DNA from: DATBFX01 sp034667245
GTDB lineage: Bacteria > Chloroflexota > Chloroflexia > Thermomicrobiales > UBA6265
DNA length: 9,806 bases
Direction of reading: 5' to 3'
NCBI GenBank assembly: GCA_034667245.1
Contig: JAXDKI010000414.1
Coordinates: 1 to 9,806 of the forward strand
Shown piece after piece: positions 1-6,456 of this stretch. The notes below the pieces were generated by a model. That model worked only from the letters and a program-made list of their open reading frames with translations. It did not search any database and was not told the origin of the DNA. Made by a program: the position numbers and the translations under genes. The stretch's first letter is position 1, and each line of letters starts with the position of its first letter.

Positions 1-1599
1 GCAGCCCTCGGATTGAGCGTGCCGGCATTAGCGATGCTGGTGGGACACGCCGGGCCCGGACGGGCGGCGGCGTCGGTGCTGCGCGCCGCGCAGGAGGACC
101 CGTCGGCCGGGAAACCGGGCGGCACGCTCCGCGTCGCCACGATCGGCGAACCGCCGCACCTGGACGAACATCAATCGACGGCGGAGCTCATCGCCGTCAT
201 CGGTTACTGCGCCTACGAGGGGCTCTTCACGTACGACGCCCAGTACCAACCGATCCCCGAGCTCGTTGAGACACACACGGTGAGCGCCGACGGGTTGACG
301 CACACGATGGCCCTGCGCCAGGGAGTGACGTTCCACAACGGCGAACCGCTGACGGCGGCCGACGCGATCGCGTCCGTGCAGCGGTGGGGGCGGATCAGCG
401 GCGTTGGCAAGCGGCTGATGGAGAAGACGAAGGAGCTGGCCCAGGTCGACGAGCGGACGATCGAGTTCCGGCTGACCGAGCCCTATGGGACGATCCTGAT
501 CGCTCTGGCGCACAACACGCAGGCCTGTACGATCCATCCGAAGTCGGTGCTCGACGCGGCCGGCGACGAGCCGATCACCGACGCCGCGCAGTACGTCGGC
601 ACGGGTCCCTACAAACTGGCCGAGTGGCAGCGTGACGCCGCGATGCGCTTCGAGCGCTTCGACGGCTACCAGTCGGCCGCGGGCGACAAGCCGGTCGGGT
701 ACGGCGGCAAGAAGTACGCCTACGCCGACACGATCGAGTTCATCCCAGTTCCAGACGAGGCGGCGCGGGTGGCGGGTCTCCAGGCGGGTGACTACCACCT
801 GGCGCTCGACGTCGGGAACGACCAATACGAGGTGCTGAAGGACTCGCCGGGGGTCGTCGCGGAGATCCTGACGCCGACCAACTGGGATGTTTTCTTCCTC
901 AACTGGAAGTCGCCGATGATGGGCAACCTGGCGATGCGGCAGGCGGTCCAAGCGGCGCTCGACCACAAACCGATGCTGCAATCGGGGCGCGGCGGCGACG
1001 AGTTTATCCGGCTCGACCCTGGGCTGATGATGCAGCAGACGCCGTGGTACACGACGGCGGGGCAGGAGCACTACGACGTCAAAAACCCGGACCTGGCGAA
1101 GCAGAAGCTGCAGGAGGCCGGCTACGACGGTGCCCCGCTCCGCTTCATGACGACCCAAGAATATTCGTACATGTACGGCGAGTCGATCGTCGCCAAGCAG
1201 CAACTGGAAGCGGCCGGGATCACGGTTGACTTGCAAGTGATCGACTGGGCGACGGTGCTGGAGCGGCGGGCCAAACCGGAAGAGTGGGACATGTTCTCGA
1301 CGGGGCACGGGTTCGTTCCCGACCCGAGCCAGATTTCCTACGTCGGGCAGATGAACCAGTATCCCGGTTGGTGGAGCTCGGAGAGCAGTCTCGCCCTGGC
1401 GGCGCAATTGCTGGCCGAGTCCGACTTCGACACGCGGAAGGGGATCTTCGAGCAGATCCAGACCGCCCACTACACCGAGATCCCGGCGATCAAGATCGGC
1501 GATTCCAGCCTCTGCTCCTTCCGCTCCGACAAGGTCGGCGGTTGGGACCCGCAGTTCGAGCGGGGCGTCAAGTACTGGAATTTGTGGATCAACGAGTAG
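1..1599 (+). CDS. ABC transporter family 5 solute-binding protein (peptide/DppA-OppA type), 5' partial
   Basis: Extracellular or membrane-tethered receptor that would capture a peptide-like substrate and deliver it to the two permeases just downstream. The frame is open from base 1, giving 532 visible residues. The first ~30 are a hydrophobic stretch (ALGLSVPALAMLVG) then an Ala-rich segment ending GRAAA, which looks like the end of a signal peptide. The true start is therefore upstream, and the TTG at 13 is unlikely to be real. The mature domain begins at about residue 39 with PGGTLRVATIGEPPHLD. The family-typical FHNGEPLTAADAIASVQRW lies at about residues 111-130 and YVGTGPYKLAEW around residue 200. 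The length fits SBP_bac_5 proteins. The stop is TAG at 1597-1599, 119 bp before dppB, with a heptamer hairpin between. The substrate cannot be read from sequence; the dipeptidase in the same operon favours a dipeptide or dipeptide-like compound. Confidence 0.93.
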   Translation, partial: AALGLSVPALAMLVGHAGPGRAAASVLRAAQEDPSAGKPGGTLRVATIGEPPHLDEHQSTAELIAVIGYCAYEGLFTYDAQYQPIPELVETHTVSADGLTHTMALRQGVTFHNGEPLTAADAIASVQRWGRISGVGKRLMEKTKELAQVDERTIEFRLTEPYGTILIALAHNTQACTIHPKSVLDAAGDEPITDAAQYVGTGPYKLAEWQRDAAMRFERFDGYQSAAGDKPVGYGGKKYAYADTIEFIPVPDEAARVAGLQAGDYHLALDVGNDQYEVLKDSPGVVAEILTPTNWDVFFLNWKSPMMGNLAMRQAVQAALDHKPMLQSGRGGDEFIRLDPGLMMQQTPWYTTAGQEHYDVKNPDLAKQKLQEAGYDGAPLRFMTTQEYSYMYGESIVAKQQLEAAGITVDLQVIDWATVLERRAKPEEWDMFSTGHGFVPDPSQISYVGQMNQYPGWWSSESSLALAAQLLAESDFDTRKGIFEQIQTAHYTEIPAIKIGDSSLCSFRSDKVGGWDPQFERGVKYWNLWINE

Positions 1600-1603
1600 C
1601 GAC

Positions 1604-1718
1604 GAGCCGATAGCCGTCAGCCGTCAGTTTTTCGAGCCAGCGTGCCTCGCTCCCTCTTGGGAAAGCCACGATGCCGAAGACTGATTGCTGACGGCTGGCG
1701 GCTGATAGCTGACGGCTC
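1604..1718. repeat. Heptamer-repeat inverted element between SBP and dppB genes
   Basis: The left arm (1604-1627) is made of 7-bp units: GCCGATA at 1606, then GCCGTCA at 1613 and at 1620. The right arm (1682-1718) holds the same units in reverse complement: TGATTGC at 1682, TGACGGC at 1689, TGGCGGC at 1696, TGATAGC at 1703 and TGACGGC at 1710, then TC directly before the dppB ATG. Transcribed, the arms can pair around a ~54-base centre. The centre can itself fold: CGTG 1641-1644 with CACG 1667-1670, GCT 1649-1651 with AGC 1664-1666, and CCC 1652-1654 with GGG 1659-1661, around loop TCTT. A related element lies at 3564-3641. The role is unknown: it could stabilise or process operon mRNA, partially terminate transcription, or be a neutral dispersed repeat. 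Confidence 0.8.
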
Positions 1719-2669
1719 ATGATTGCCTACATTCTTCGCCGGCTTGTGCTGCTGCTGCCCGTGATTTTGGTCGTGGGCGTGGTGGTGTTCGCGTTGGTTC
1801 ATCTGACGCCGGGGGATCCGGCGGCGGTGATCCTGGGTGACCGCGCCACGGCGGAAGACATCGAGCGGCTGCGCGACGAGCTAGGGCTGAACGATCCGCT
1901 GCCGGTCCAGTTTGTCCGGTGGTTCGGGGGCGTGTTGGTGTTCGACTTCGGGGATTCGATCTTCCTCGGGGAGTCGGTCAGCAGCGCGCTCCTCGGTCGC
2001 GTCCAACCGACGGTGTTGCTGACCGTGTACGCGCTTTTCGTGCAGATCCTGATCGGGGTGCCGACGGGAGTGCTGGCGGCGATCCGGCACAATTCAATTC
2101 TGGATCGGGTGCTGACCGTGGTCGCGATCTCCGGTGCGACGGTGCCGACCTTCTTTCTGGGGATCCTGTTGATCCTCTTCTTCGCGGTGCGGCTGCGCTG
2201 GCTGCCATCTGGGGGGTACACACCGCTGACGGAGGATCCGGTTGCCCACTTCAAGGGGATGCTGCTGCCGGCATTCGCGCTCGGGTTCTCATCGGCCGGG
2301 CTGCTGGCGCGGTTGGTGCGGTCGTCAATGCTCGACGTGTTGCGGGAGGATTACGTCCGGACCGCCTTTGCGAAGGGGTTACCGGAGCGGTTCGTCGTCA
2401 TCCGGCACGCACTGCGGAATGCGTTGATCCCGGCACTGACGGTGATTGGCACGTCGGTGGGGGCGCTGCTGGGCGGGGCGGTGGTGACGGAGACGGTCTT
2501 CACGATCCCGGGGATGGGGCGTCTGGTCGTTCAGAGTATCGCGCGGCGCGATTACCCGATCATCCAGGGCGCGATCATGACGATCGCGATGACGTATGTC
2601 CTCGTCAATCTCTTTGTCGATCTGCTTTATGTCTACGCCGATCCGCGCGTCCGGCTCGGGGGCGACTGA
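1719..2669 (+). CDS. ABC transporter permease, DppB/OppB type
   Basis: One of two inner-membrane permease subunits of the peptide importer, 316 residues, the usual DppB length. It opens with MIAYILRRLVLLLPVILVVGVVVFALVHLTPGDPA, the hallmark N-terminus of this family: first membrane helix, then the HLTPGDPA turn. A soluble segment at about 45-85 contains LRDELGLNDPLPVQF. The BPD_transp_1 core of about five helices follows. The cytoplasmic EAA-type loop that docks on the ATPase is at about 214-240 (RTAFAKGLPERFVVIRHALRNALIPAL). The start at 1719 fits family alignment, but no Shine-Dalgarno is visible because the heptamer repeat runs up to the ATG. The stop TGA (2667-2669) shares one base with the dppC ATG. 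The partner ATPases are not in the window. Confidence 0.95.
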   Translation: MIAYILRRLVLLLPVILVVGVVVFALVHLTPGDPAAVILGDRATAEDIERLRDELGLNDPLPVQFVRWFGGVLVFDFGDSIFLGESVSSALLGRVQPTVLLTVYALFVQILIGVPTGVLAAIRHNSILDRVLTVVAISGATVPTFFLGILLILFFAVRLRWLPSGGYTPLTEDPVAHFKGMLLPAFALGFSSAGLLARLVRSSMLDVLREDYVRTAFAKGLPERFVVIRHALRNALIPALTVIGTSVGALLGGAVVTETVFTIPGMGRLVVQSIARRDYPIIQGAIMTIAMTYVLVNLFVDLLYVYADPRVRLGGD

Positions 2670-3571
2670 TGGCGAGTAGCTCCGGCACCGCCCTCAGCGG
2701 CAATGCCGCGACGCGACTGCGGGGCGAGCCCGCCAGCCGGCGCTGGCCCTGGGCGCGGACATTGCTGTCCAACCCGGTGGCGATCGCGAGCGGCCTCGTT
2801 CTCCTCGTCGCGGTGCTGGCGGCGATTTTCGCTCCCCTGCTGACTTCTTACGATCCGACGTTTCTCGATCCGGGCGTCCGGCTGCAAGGTCCGTCGAGTG
2901 ACCACCTATTGGGGACCGACGACCGTGGACGGGACGTCTTTAGTCGGGTGATCTACGGCGGACGGATCTCGCTCCTGATCGGGGCGAGTGTCGCGATCGC
3001 GGCGGCCGGCTTAGGGTCCGTTCTCGGGTTGATCTCCGGCTACTATCCGCGCCTCGACACGCCGATCATGCGGACGCTCGACGGGCTGATGGCGTTCCCG
3101 AGCATCCTGCTCGCGATCGCGATCATGGCGAGTCTCGGTCCGTCGGCGTTCAATGTCTGGGTCGCGCTGGTCGTCGTCTACACGCCGACGGTGGCGCGGC
3201 TCGTTCGCTCGACGACCCTCGTCACGAAGCAGCAGCCGTTCGTGGAATCGGCCCGCTCGATCGGGATGAGCGACCGCGCGATCTTGCTCCGTTACGTCTA
3301 CCCGAACGGGCTCTCGCCACTGATCGTCCAGTGCACCTTCGTCGTCGCCTTTGCGATCATCTCGGAGGCGTCGCTCTCGTTTCTCGGCGCGGGCGTTGAT
3401 CCGGAGACGCCGACGTGGGGGAACATGCTCAGGGACGGTCAGCGCGTTCTCCAGCGCGCCTGGTGGTTGTCGATCTTTCCTGGATCTGCACTGGTGATTA
3501 CGGTCTTGACGTTGAACCTGCTTGGGGATGGGTTGCGGGACGCGCTCGATCCGCGAGCGCGGAGGCGATAG
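2669..3571 (+). CDS. ABC transporter permease, DppC/OppC type
   Basis: Second permease subunit, forming the heterodimeric channel with the DppB-type protein; 300 residues. The start ATG at 2669 overlaps the upstream stop (TGATG), implying translational coupling, with GGGGG at 2658-2662 as a possible ribosome binding site. The first ~40 residues are a polar cytoplasmic extension, followed by a first helix (NPVAIASGLVLLVAVLAAIFAPLL). Next comes the DppC-typical HLLGTDDRGRDVFSRVIYGGRISLLIG, which precedes the transport core. The EAA loop is ESARSIGMSDRAILLRYVYPNG, residues 193-214, with the conserved G199 and P212-N213. SEASLSFLGAGVDPETPTWGNML is also family-typical. The last two codons and the TAG stop (3569-3571) lie inside the first units of the second heptamer element, so that element may have defined the present C-terminus. 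Confidence 0.95.
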   Translation: MASSSGTALSGNAATRLRGEPASRRWPWARTLLSNPVAIASGLVLLVAVLAAIFAPLLTSYDPTFLDPGVRLQGPSSDHLLGTDDRGRDVFSRVIYGGRISLLIGASVAIAAAGLGSVLGLISGYYPRLDTPIMRTLDGLMAFPSILLAIAIMASLGPSAFNVWVALVVVYTPTVARLVRSTTLVTKQQPFVESARSIGMSDRAILLRYVYPNGLSPLIVQCTFVVAFAIISEASLSFLGAGVDPETPTWGNMLRDGQRVLQRAWWLSIFPGSALVITVLTLNLLGDGLRDALDPRARRR

Positions 3572-3641
3572 GCGACAGGCGACAGGCGACAGGCGTTAGG
3601 GGAATCGAATCGTACCCCTGACGCATGTCGCCTGACGCCTC
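3564..3641. repeat. Heptamer-repeat inverted element between dppC and dipeptidase genes
   Basis: The left arm has five 7-bp units: GGCGATA at 3564, GGCGACA at 3571, 3578 and 3585, and GGCGTTA at 3592, closed by GGGG at 3599-3602. After a 12-base loop (3603-3614) the right arm opens with CCCC (3615-3618), then TGACGCA at 3619, TGTCGCC at 3626, TGACGCC at 3633, and TC. The GGGG/CCCC pair and three units can form a long imperfect hairpin. The design matches the element at 1604-1718, including a first unit ending in GATA, but the second base of the unit is G here and C there. It overlaps the dppC stop codon and ends 3 bases before the dipeptidase ribosome binding site. Confidence 0.82.
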
Positions 3642-3644
3642 AAC

Positions 3645-3652
3645 AGGAGGGG
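3645..3652 (+). promoter_or_regulatory. Ribosome binding site of the dipeptidase gene
   Basis: AGGAGGGG lies immediately after the heptamer element. AGGAGG ends 4 bases before the ATG at 3655. This short but strong match decides the start in favour of 3655 over the in-frame ATG at 3625, which sits inside the repeat arm. Confidence 0.7.
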
Positions 3653-3654
3653 TC

Positions 3655-4722
3655 ATGCTCGTCGTCGATGCTCATCTTGATCTGGCGATGAATGCCTTGA
3701 TGTGGAATCGGGATCTCGCGCTGAGCGCGCATGAGACGCGGGCGATCGAGCGCGCGGCGGGGATGACGGCGAAAGGGCGGTGTGTCGGGACGGTCGGGTT
3801 TCCGGATTTGCGGGCGGGGGAGATCGGGCTGGTTTTCGCGACGGTGATCGCGCGCAAGAACCACGGGCAGAACAGCGACATCGATTTTCGGACGCAGGAG
3901 ATCGCCTATGCCCAGGCGCAAGGGCAGCTGGCGCTGTACCGCGAGCTGGACCGGCAGGGGCAGATTCGTCTGATCCGCACCCGGGACGATCTTGCCGCGT
4001 GGCGATCGGCTTGGGAGGCAGACCCAGCGGGGGCTCCGTTCGGCTTCGTGCTTCTGATGGAGGGGGCCGACCCGATCGTGGACCCGGAGCAGGCGCGGCT
4101 GTGGTGGGACGACGGGTTGCGGATGGTCGGGCTCGCGCATTACGGGCCGAGCTCCTATGCCTTCGGGACGGGTAGTGCCGGTCCGCTGACGGCAAAGGGA
4201 CGCGATTTGCTGCGGGTGATGGACGAGGTTGGGATGATTCTCGACGTCTCGCACCTGACCGACGAGAGTTTTCACGAGTCGCTGGACCGGTTTGCCGGTC
4301 CGGTGATGGCCAGCCACTCGAACTGCAGGGCGCTGGTGCCGGGCGATCGCCAGATGGACGACGTGATGATCCGGCGGATGATCGAGCGGGACGGGGTGAT
4401 CGGGGCGGTGATGGACGCTTGGATGCTGGAGCCGAATTGGGAGCGGGGTGTGACGACGAACGAGCGGGTGACACTCGCGAACGTCGTGGACCAGATCGAC
4501 CATGTTTGCCAGTTGGCGGGGAATGCCCGGCACGCCGCGATCGGTACGGACCTCGACGGCGGCTATGGAACCGAGCAGACGCCGAATGACCTGGACACGA
4601 TCGCGGATGTGCAGAAGATTGCGGATCTGCTGCGTCGGCGAGGGTACGGAGAGGATGACGTCGCAGGGATCATGCACGGGAACTGGCTGAGGTTGTTGGA
4701 GAGGACGCTGCCGGCAGGATAG
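3655..4722 (+). CDS. Peptidase M19 (renal-type) dipeptidase
   Basis: Zinc-dependent dipeptidase of the membrane-dipeptidase family, 355 residues. There is no signal peptide, since the catalytic fold starts at once (MLVVDAHLDLA), so it should act in the cytoplasm on imported substrates. By analogy with human renal dipeptidase, the metal ligands are visible: H7 and D9 in DAHLD, bridging E136 in LLMEGAD, H200 in DVSHLTD and H221 in ASHSNCR. D299 in GTDLDGG matches the conserved active-site aspartate. All key residues are present, so the enzyme looks intact. It is the last gene of the operon, 83 bp after dppC, which suggests that the transported compound is a dipeptide or D-residue-containing or cyclised analogue that this enzyme opens. 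The start at 3655 is chosen from the ribosome binding site and because residues from 3625 would be repeat-encoded. Confidence 0.93.
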   Translation: MLVVDAHLDLAMNALMWNRDLALSAHETRAIERAAGMTAKGRCVGTVGFPDLRAGEIGLVFATVIARKNHGQNSDIDFRTQEIAYAQAQGQLALYRELDRQGQIRLIRTRDDLAAWRSAWEADPAGAPFGFVLLMEGADPIVDPEQARLWWDDGLRMVGLAHYGPSSYAFGTGSAGPLTAKGRDLLRVMDEVGMILDVSHLTDESFHESLDRFAGPVMASHSNCRALVPGDRQMDDVMIRRMIERDGVIGAVMDAWMLEPNWERGVTTNERVTLANVVDQIDHVCQLAGNARHAAIGTDLDGGYGTEQTPNDLDTIADVQKIADLLRRRGYGEDDVAGIMHGNWLRLLERTLPAG

Positions 4723-4779
4723 GCGGCGATTTTTGTAGGGGCTGTCCGTTTGTCCTCCCGGGTTTCCCTCGTCCGTCGT

Positions 4780-4806
4780 CGCCTGCGAACAAGGCGGGCA
4801 TCGCCT
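4780..4806 (-). terminator. Possible weak terminator between convergent dipeptidase and MFS genes
   Basis: Three short complementary arms lie in the 104-bp convergent gap: CGCCT 4780-4784, AGGCG 4792-4796 and CGCCT 4802-4806. The middle arm can pair with either flank. Read on the minus strand, AGGCG and CGCCT around a 5-base loop are followed by TTGTTCG, a poor U-tract. The rest of the gap (4723-4779, 4807-4826) shows no other feature I can support. This is a weak call based on position and pairing only. Confidence 0.25.
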
Positions 4807-4826
4807 AGAGCGAAACCAATCAGCCC

Positions 4827-6077
4827 TCATAACGGATCCTGGCGTAATGCCACAGCGCGCTCCTCGATCCGTTTCAGGGCGAGTGCTCCTAATCCCGCCG
4901 CCAGTATCGCGGCGACGCCGCCGACAGCGAGGCCCCAGCGTGGACCCGCGTGTTCGCCGATCCAACCGATGATCGGGCCGCCGATCGGGGTGGAGCCGAG
5001 GAAGGCCATGGTCCAGAGGGCCATGACGCGGCCTCGCATCTCGGGCCTGCTCGTCAACTGCAGGGTGACGTTGCCGAGCGAGGTGAAGGTGATCGAGAAG
5101 AAACCGACCAGCGCCATCGCGATCATCGCCAGGGTCAAGGACGGAGCGATGGCGACGAGGAGGTCGGTCACCCCGAAAAAGAGGGCCGAAAGGACGAGGA
5201 GCGAGGGCGCGTTCTTTCGGCGGCTCGCCGCGACGAACCCGCCAACGGCGGCGCCGGCTCCCATCGAGGCAGTCAACGCCGCGTAACCGCCGGCGCCCGA
5301 GCCAAAGGTGAACTCGGCGAAGAGCGGCAGGATGACCGTGAACTCGTACGTAAACGTTCCGATGATCGCCATCATGAGGAGGATATTGAGCAGCACCGGC
5401 GATGACCGGACGTAGCGGAGTCCTTCCAGGATTTGCCCCCTGGCGCGGGGCGCACGGGGCGCGGGTTGGAGCTCGCCGGGCCGCATCTTGGCGAGGACGG
5501 CGACGACCGCCAAGTACGAGAGCCCGTTGACGATGAAGCAGGCGGAGAGCCCGACGAGGGCGATCAGTGCGCCGGCGATCGAGGGGCCGATTACCCGCGC
5601 CAGGTTGATCTCCATCGAGTTGAGCGAGACGGCGTTGGCGAGGGCGTCCCGGCCGACCATCTCGAGGACGAATGTTTGCCGCGTCGGGTTGTCGACGGTG
5701 TTGACGACGCCGAGTCCGATCGCCAGGATGTAGACCATCCAAATCCGGATCTCGTCGGTGGCAACGAGGAGACCGAGGATCAGCGCTAGGGCACCGGCGG
5801 CGACCTGCGTCGCGTAGAGCACCTGGCGCTTCGGGAAGCGATCGGCGATCACCCCGCCCAACGGCCCGAAGAGCAGGATCGGCAGCGTCTGAAGCGCCGT
5901 TACGACGCCGAGCTCCGTGCCGGACCCCGACAGACGGAGGACGAGCAATCCCTGCCCGATTGTTTGCATCCAGGTCCCGGAGAGCGAAATGCCCTGGCCG
6001 ATAAAGTAGAGTCGGAAGTTCCGGATGCGAAGCGACGAGAAGGTTTGGCGTCCGAACTGACGGACAACGTTCATCAT
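4827..6077 (-). CDS. MFS transporter, MFS_3 / EntS-like exporter family
   Basis: Proton-coupled inner-membrane transporter, probably an exporter, 416 residues and about 12 membrane segments, the normal size for this family. The N-terminus FRLYFIGQGISLSGTWMQTIGQGLLVLRLSG is typical of the MFS_3 group, which includes the enterobactin exporter EntS and many putative macrolide or multidrug exporters. MFS motif A is at about 71-84 (GPLGGVIADRFPKR). DNPTRQTFVLEMVGRD at 129-144 and ARVIGPSIAGALIA at 160-172 are also family marks. The second-half motif-A equivalent is RPEMRGRVMALW. Two tandem ATGs occur (6075-6077 and 6072-6074); AAGG lies 6 bases upstream of the first, which I use. The substrate is unknown. 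The gene converges on the dipeptidase gene, so it is unlikely to share its regulation. Confidence 0.92.
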   Translation of the reverse strand: MMNVVRQFGRQTFSSLRIRNFRLYFIGQGISLSGTWMQTIGQGLLVLRLSGSGTELGVVTALQTLPILLFGPLGGVIADRFPKRQVLYATQVAAGALALILGLLVATDEIRIWMVYILAIGLGVVNTVDNPTRQTFVLEMVGRDALANAVSLNSMEINLARVIGPSIAGALIALVGLSACFIVNGLSYLAVVAVLAKMRPGELQPAPRAPRARGQILEGLRYVRSSPVLLNILLMMAIIGTFTYEFTVILPLFAEFTFGSGAGGYAALTASMGAGAAVGGFVAASRRKNAPSLLVLSALFFGVTDLLVAIAPSLTLAMIAMALVGFFSITFTSLGNVTLQLTSRPEMRGRVMALWTMAFLGSTPIGGPIIGWIGEHAGPRWGLAVGGVAAILAAGLGALALKRIEERAVALRQDPL

Positions 6078-6123
6078 TGCCGACCTTGAGGCTTGGTGCG
6101 CGCCGTAGCAGGCCGATCGGGCT

Positions 6124-6136
6124 CGGGCGACGCCCG
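6124..6136. promoter_or_regulatory. Interrupted palindrome upstream of the MFS gene
   Basis: CGGGCG, a single A, then CGCCCG: a perfect 6+1+6 palindrome centred about 53 bases upstream of the MFS start codon. It could be an operator or a leader hairpin. In GC-rich DNA such short palindromes also arise by chance, so the assignment is tentative. Confidence 0.3.
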
Positions 6137-6303
6137 GTCGATGATCGCGCGTCTGCGCCGCCGACCCCGACGGTATGGGGCGATACTCTCACGTCGGTCC
6201 GTCGCTGTCCCGGATACATGGGGCGAGCATTCACGGTGCCCAACCTTGCCGTCTACGCGGCACGACGGCTCATGAACTGCTATTTTGCCGTTTTCTGGGC
6301 GGG

Positions 6304-6332
6304 ACAAATGCTGTCCAGTTTGGCGCATTTGT
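6304..6332. repeat. 8-bp inverted repeat with 13-base loop
   Basis: ACAAATGC (6304-6311) and GCATTTGT (6325-6332) are perfect reverse complements. The left copy overlaps a second inverted repeat, GGACA (6302-6306) with TGTCC (6312-6316). The two pairings exclude each other. The arms are AT-richer than their surroundings, which makes chance less likely than for GC palindromes. Possible operator for a regulator or an RNA hairpin in the MFS leader; the function is not shown. Confidence 0.4.
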
Positions 6333-6456
6333 GGTTGAGACGACACTCGCCGTTTGGATCACCGCCGATGCCAAGGAAAGCGGCGCCCATGAGTTCGGGA
6401 GGGCGCAGGGTCGTCCCCCAACCCGGTAGGCCGGACGCCTCGTGCGGAGAGGCACA

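Larger units (their letters stand above)
6078..6456. other. 379-bp intergenic region between ECF-S and MFS genes
   Basis: No frame here reads like a protein on either strand. It contains an interrupted palindrome (6124-6136), a 9-bp direct repeat ATGGGGCGA (6175-6183 and 6218-6226), an 8-bp inverted repeat in a locally AT-richer patch (6304-6332), and GC-rich self-complementary sequence next to the ECF-S stop. The last includes GCCTC 6437-6441 pairing with GAGGC 6449-6453, which has no U-tract. It should hold the MFS promoter on the minus strand, but I cannot point to a clear -35/-10 pair. I compared it by eye with cobalamin, c-di-GMP and ydaO-type riboswitch signatures and did not find a convincing match. 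Confidence 0.6.

Noticed and set aside
28..1470. 480-residue open frame on the minus strand
   Set aside because: It is the antisense of the clear solute-binding protein gene. The translation is rich in Arg/His/Leu with no domain, as expected from third-position GC bias.
1919..2668. Upstream in-frame extension of the dppC frame
   Set aside because: This part reads Arg/Gly-rich sequence out of frame within dppB. The ATG at 2669 overlapping the dppB stop is the natural start.
3625..3654. Earlier ATG for the dipeptidase gene
   Set aside because: It lies in the right arm of the heptamer repeat, has no ribosome binding site, and adds ten non-conserved residues.
4731..4741. TTTTTGTAGGGGC-like start of a common palindromic repeat
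   Set aside because: The expected GCCCCTAC partner does not follow, so a real element cannot be supported.
3640..6243. 867-residue open frame on the minus strand
   Set aside because: It runs antisense to the dipeptidase, across the gap, and out of frame through the MFS gene. The protein is Arg/Pro-rich without motifs.
6360..6456. GC-rich self-complementary stretch as a riboswitch (cobalamin, c-di-GMP, ydaO types considered)
   Set aside because: It lies downstream of the S-component gene on its strand, and the conserved core strings of these classes are not present in the right order.
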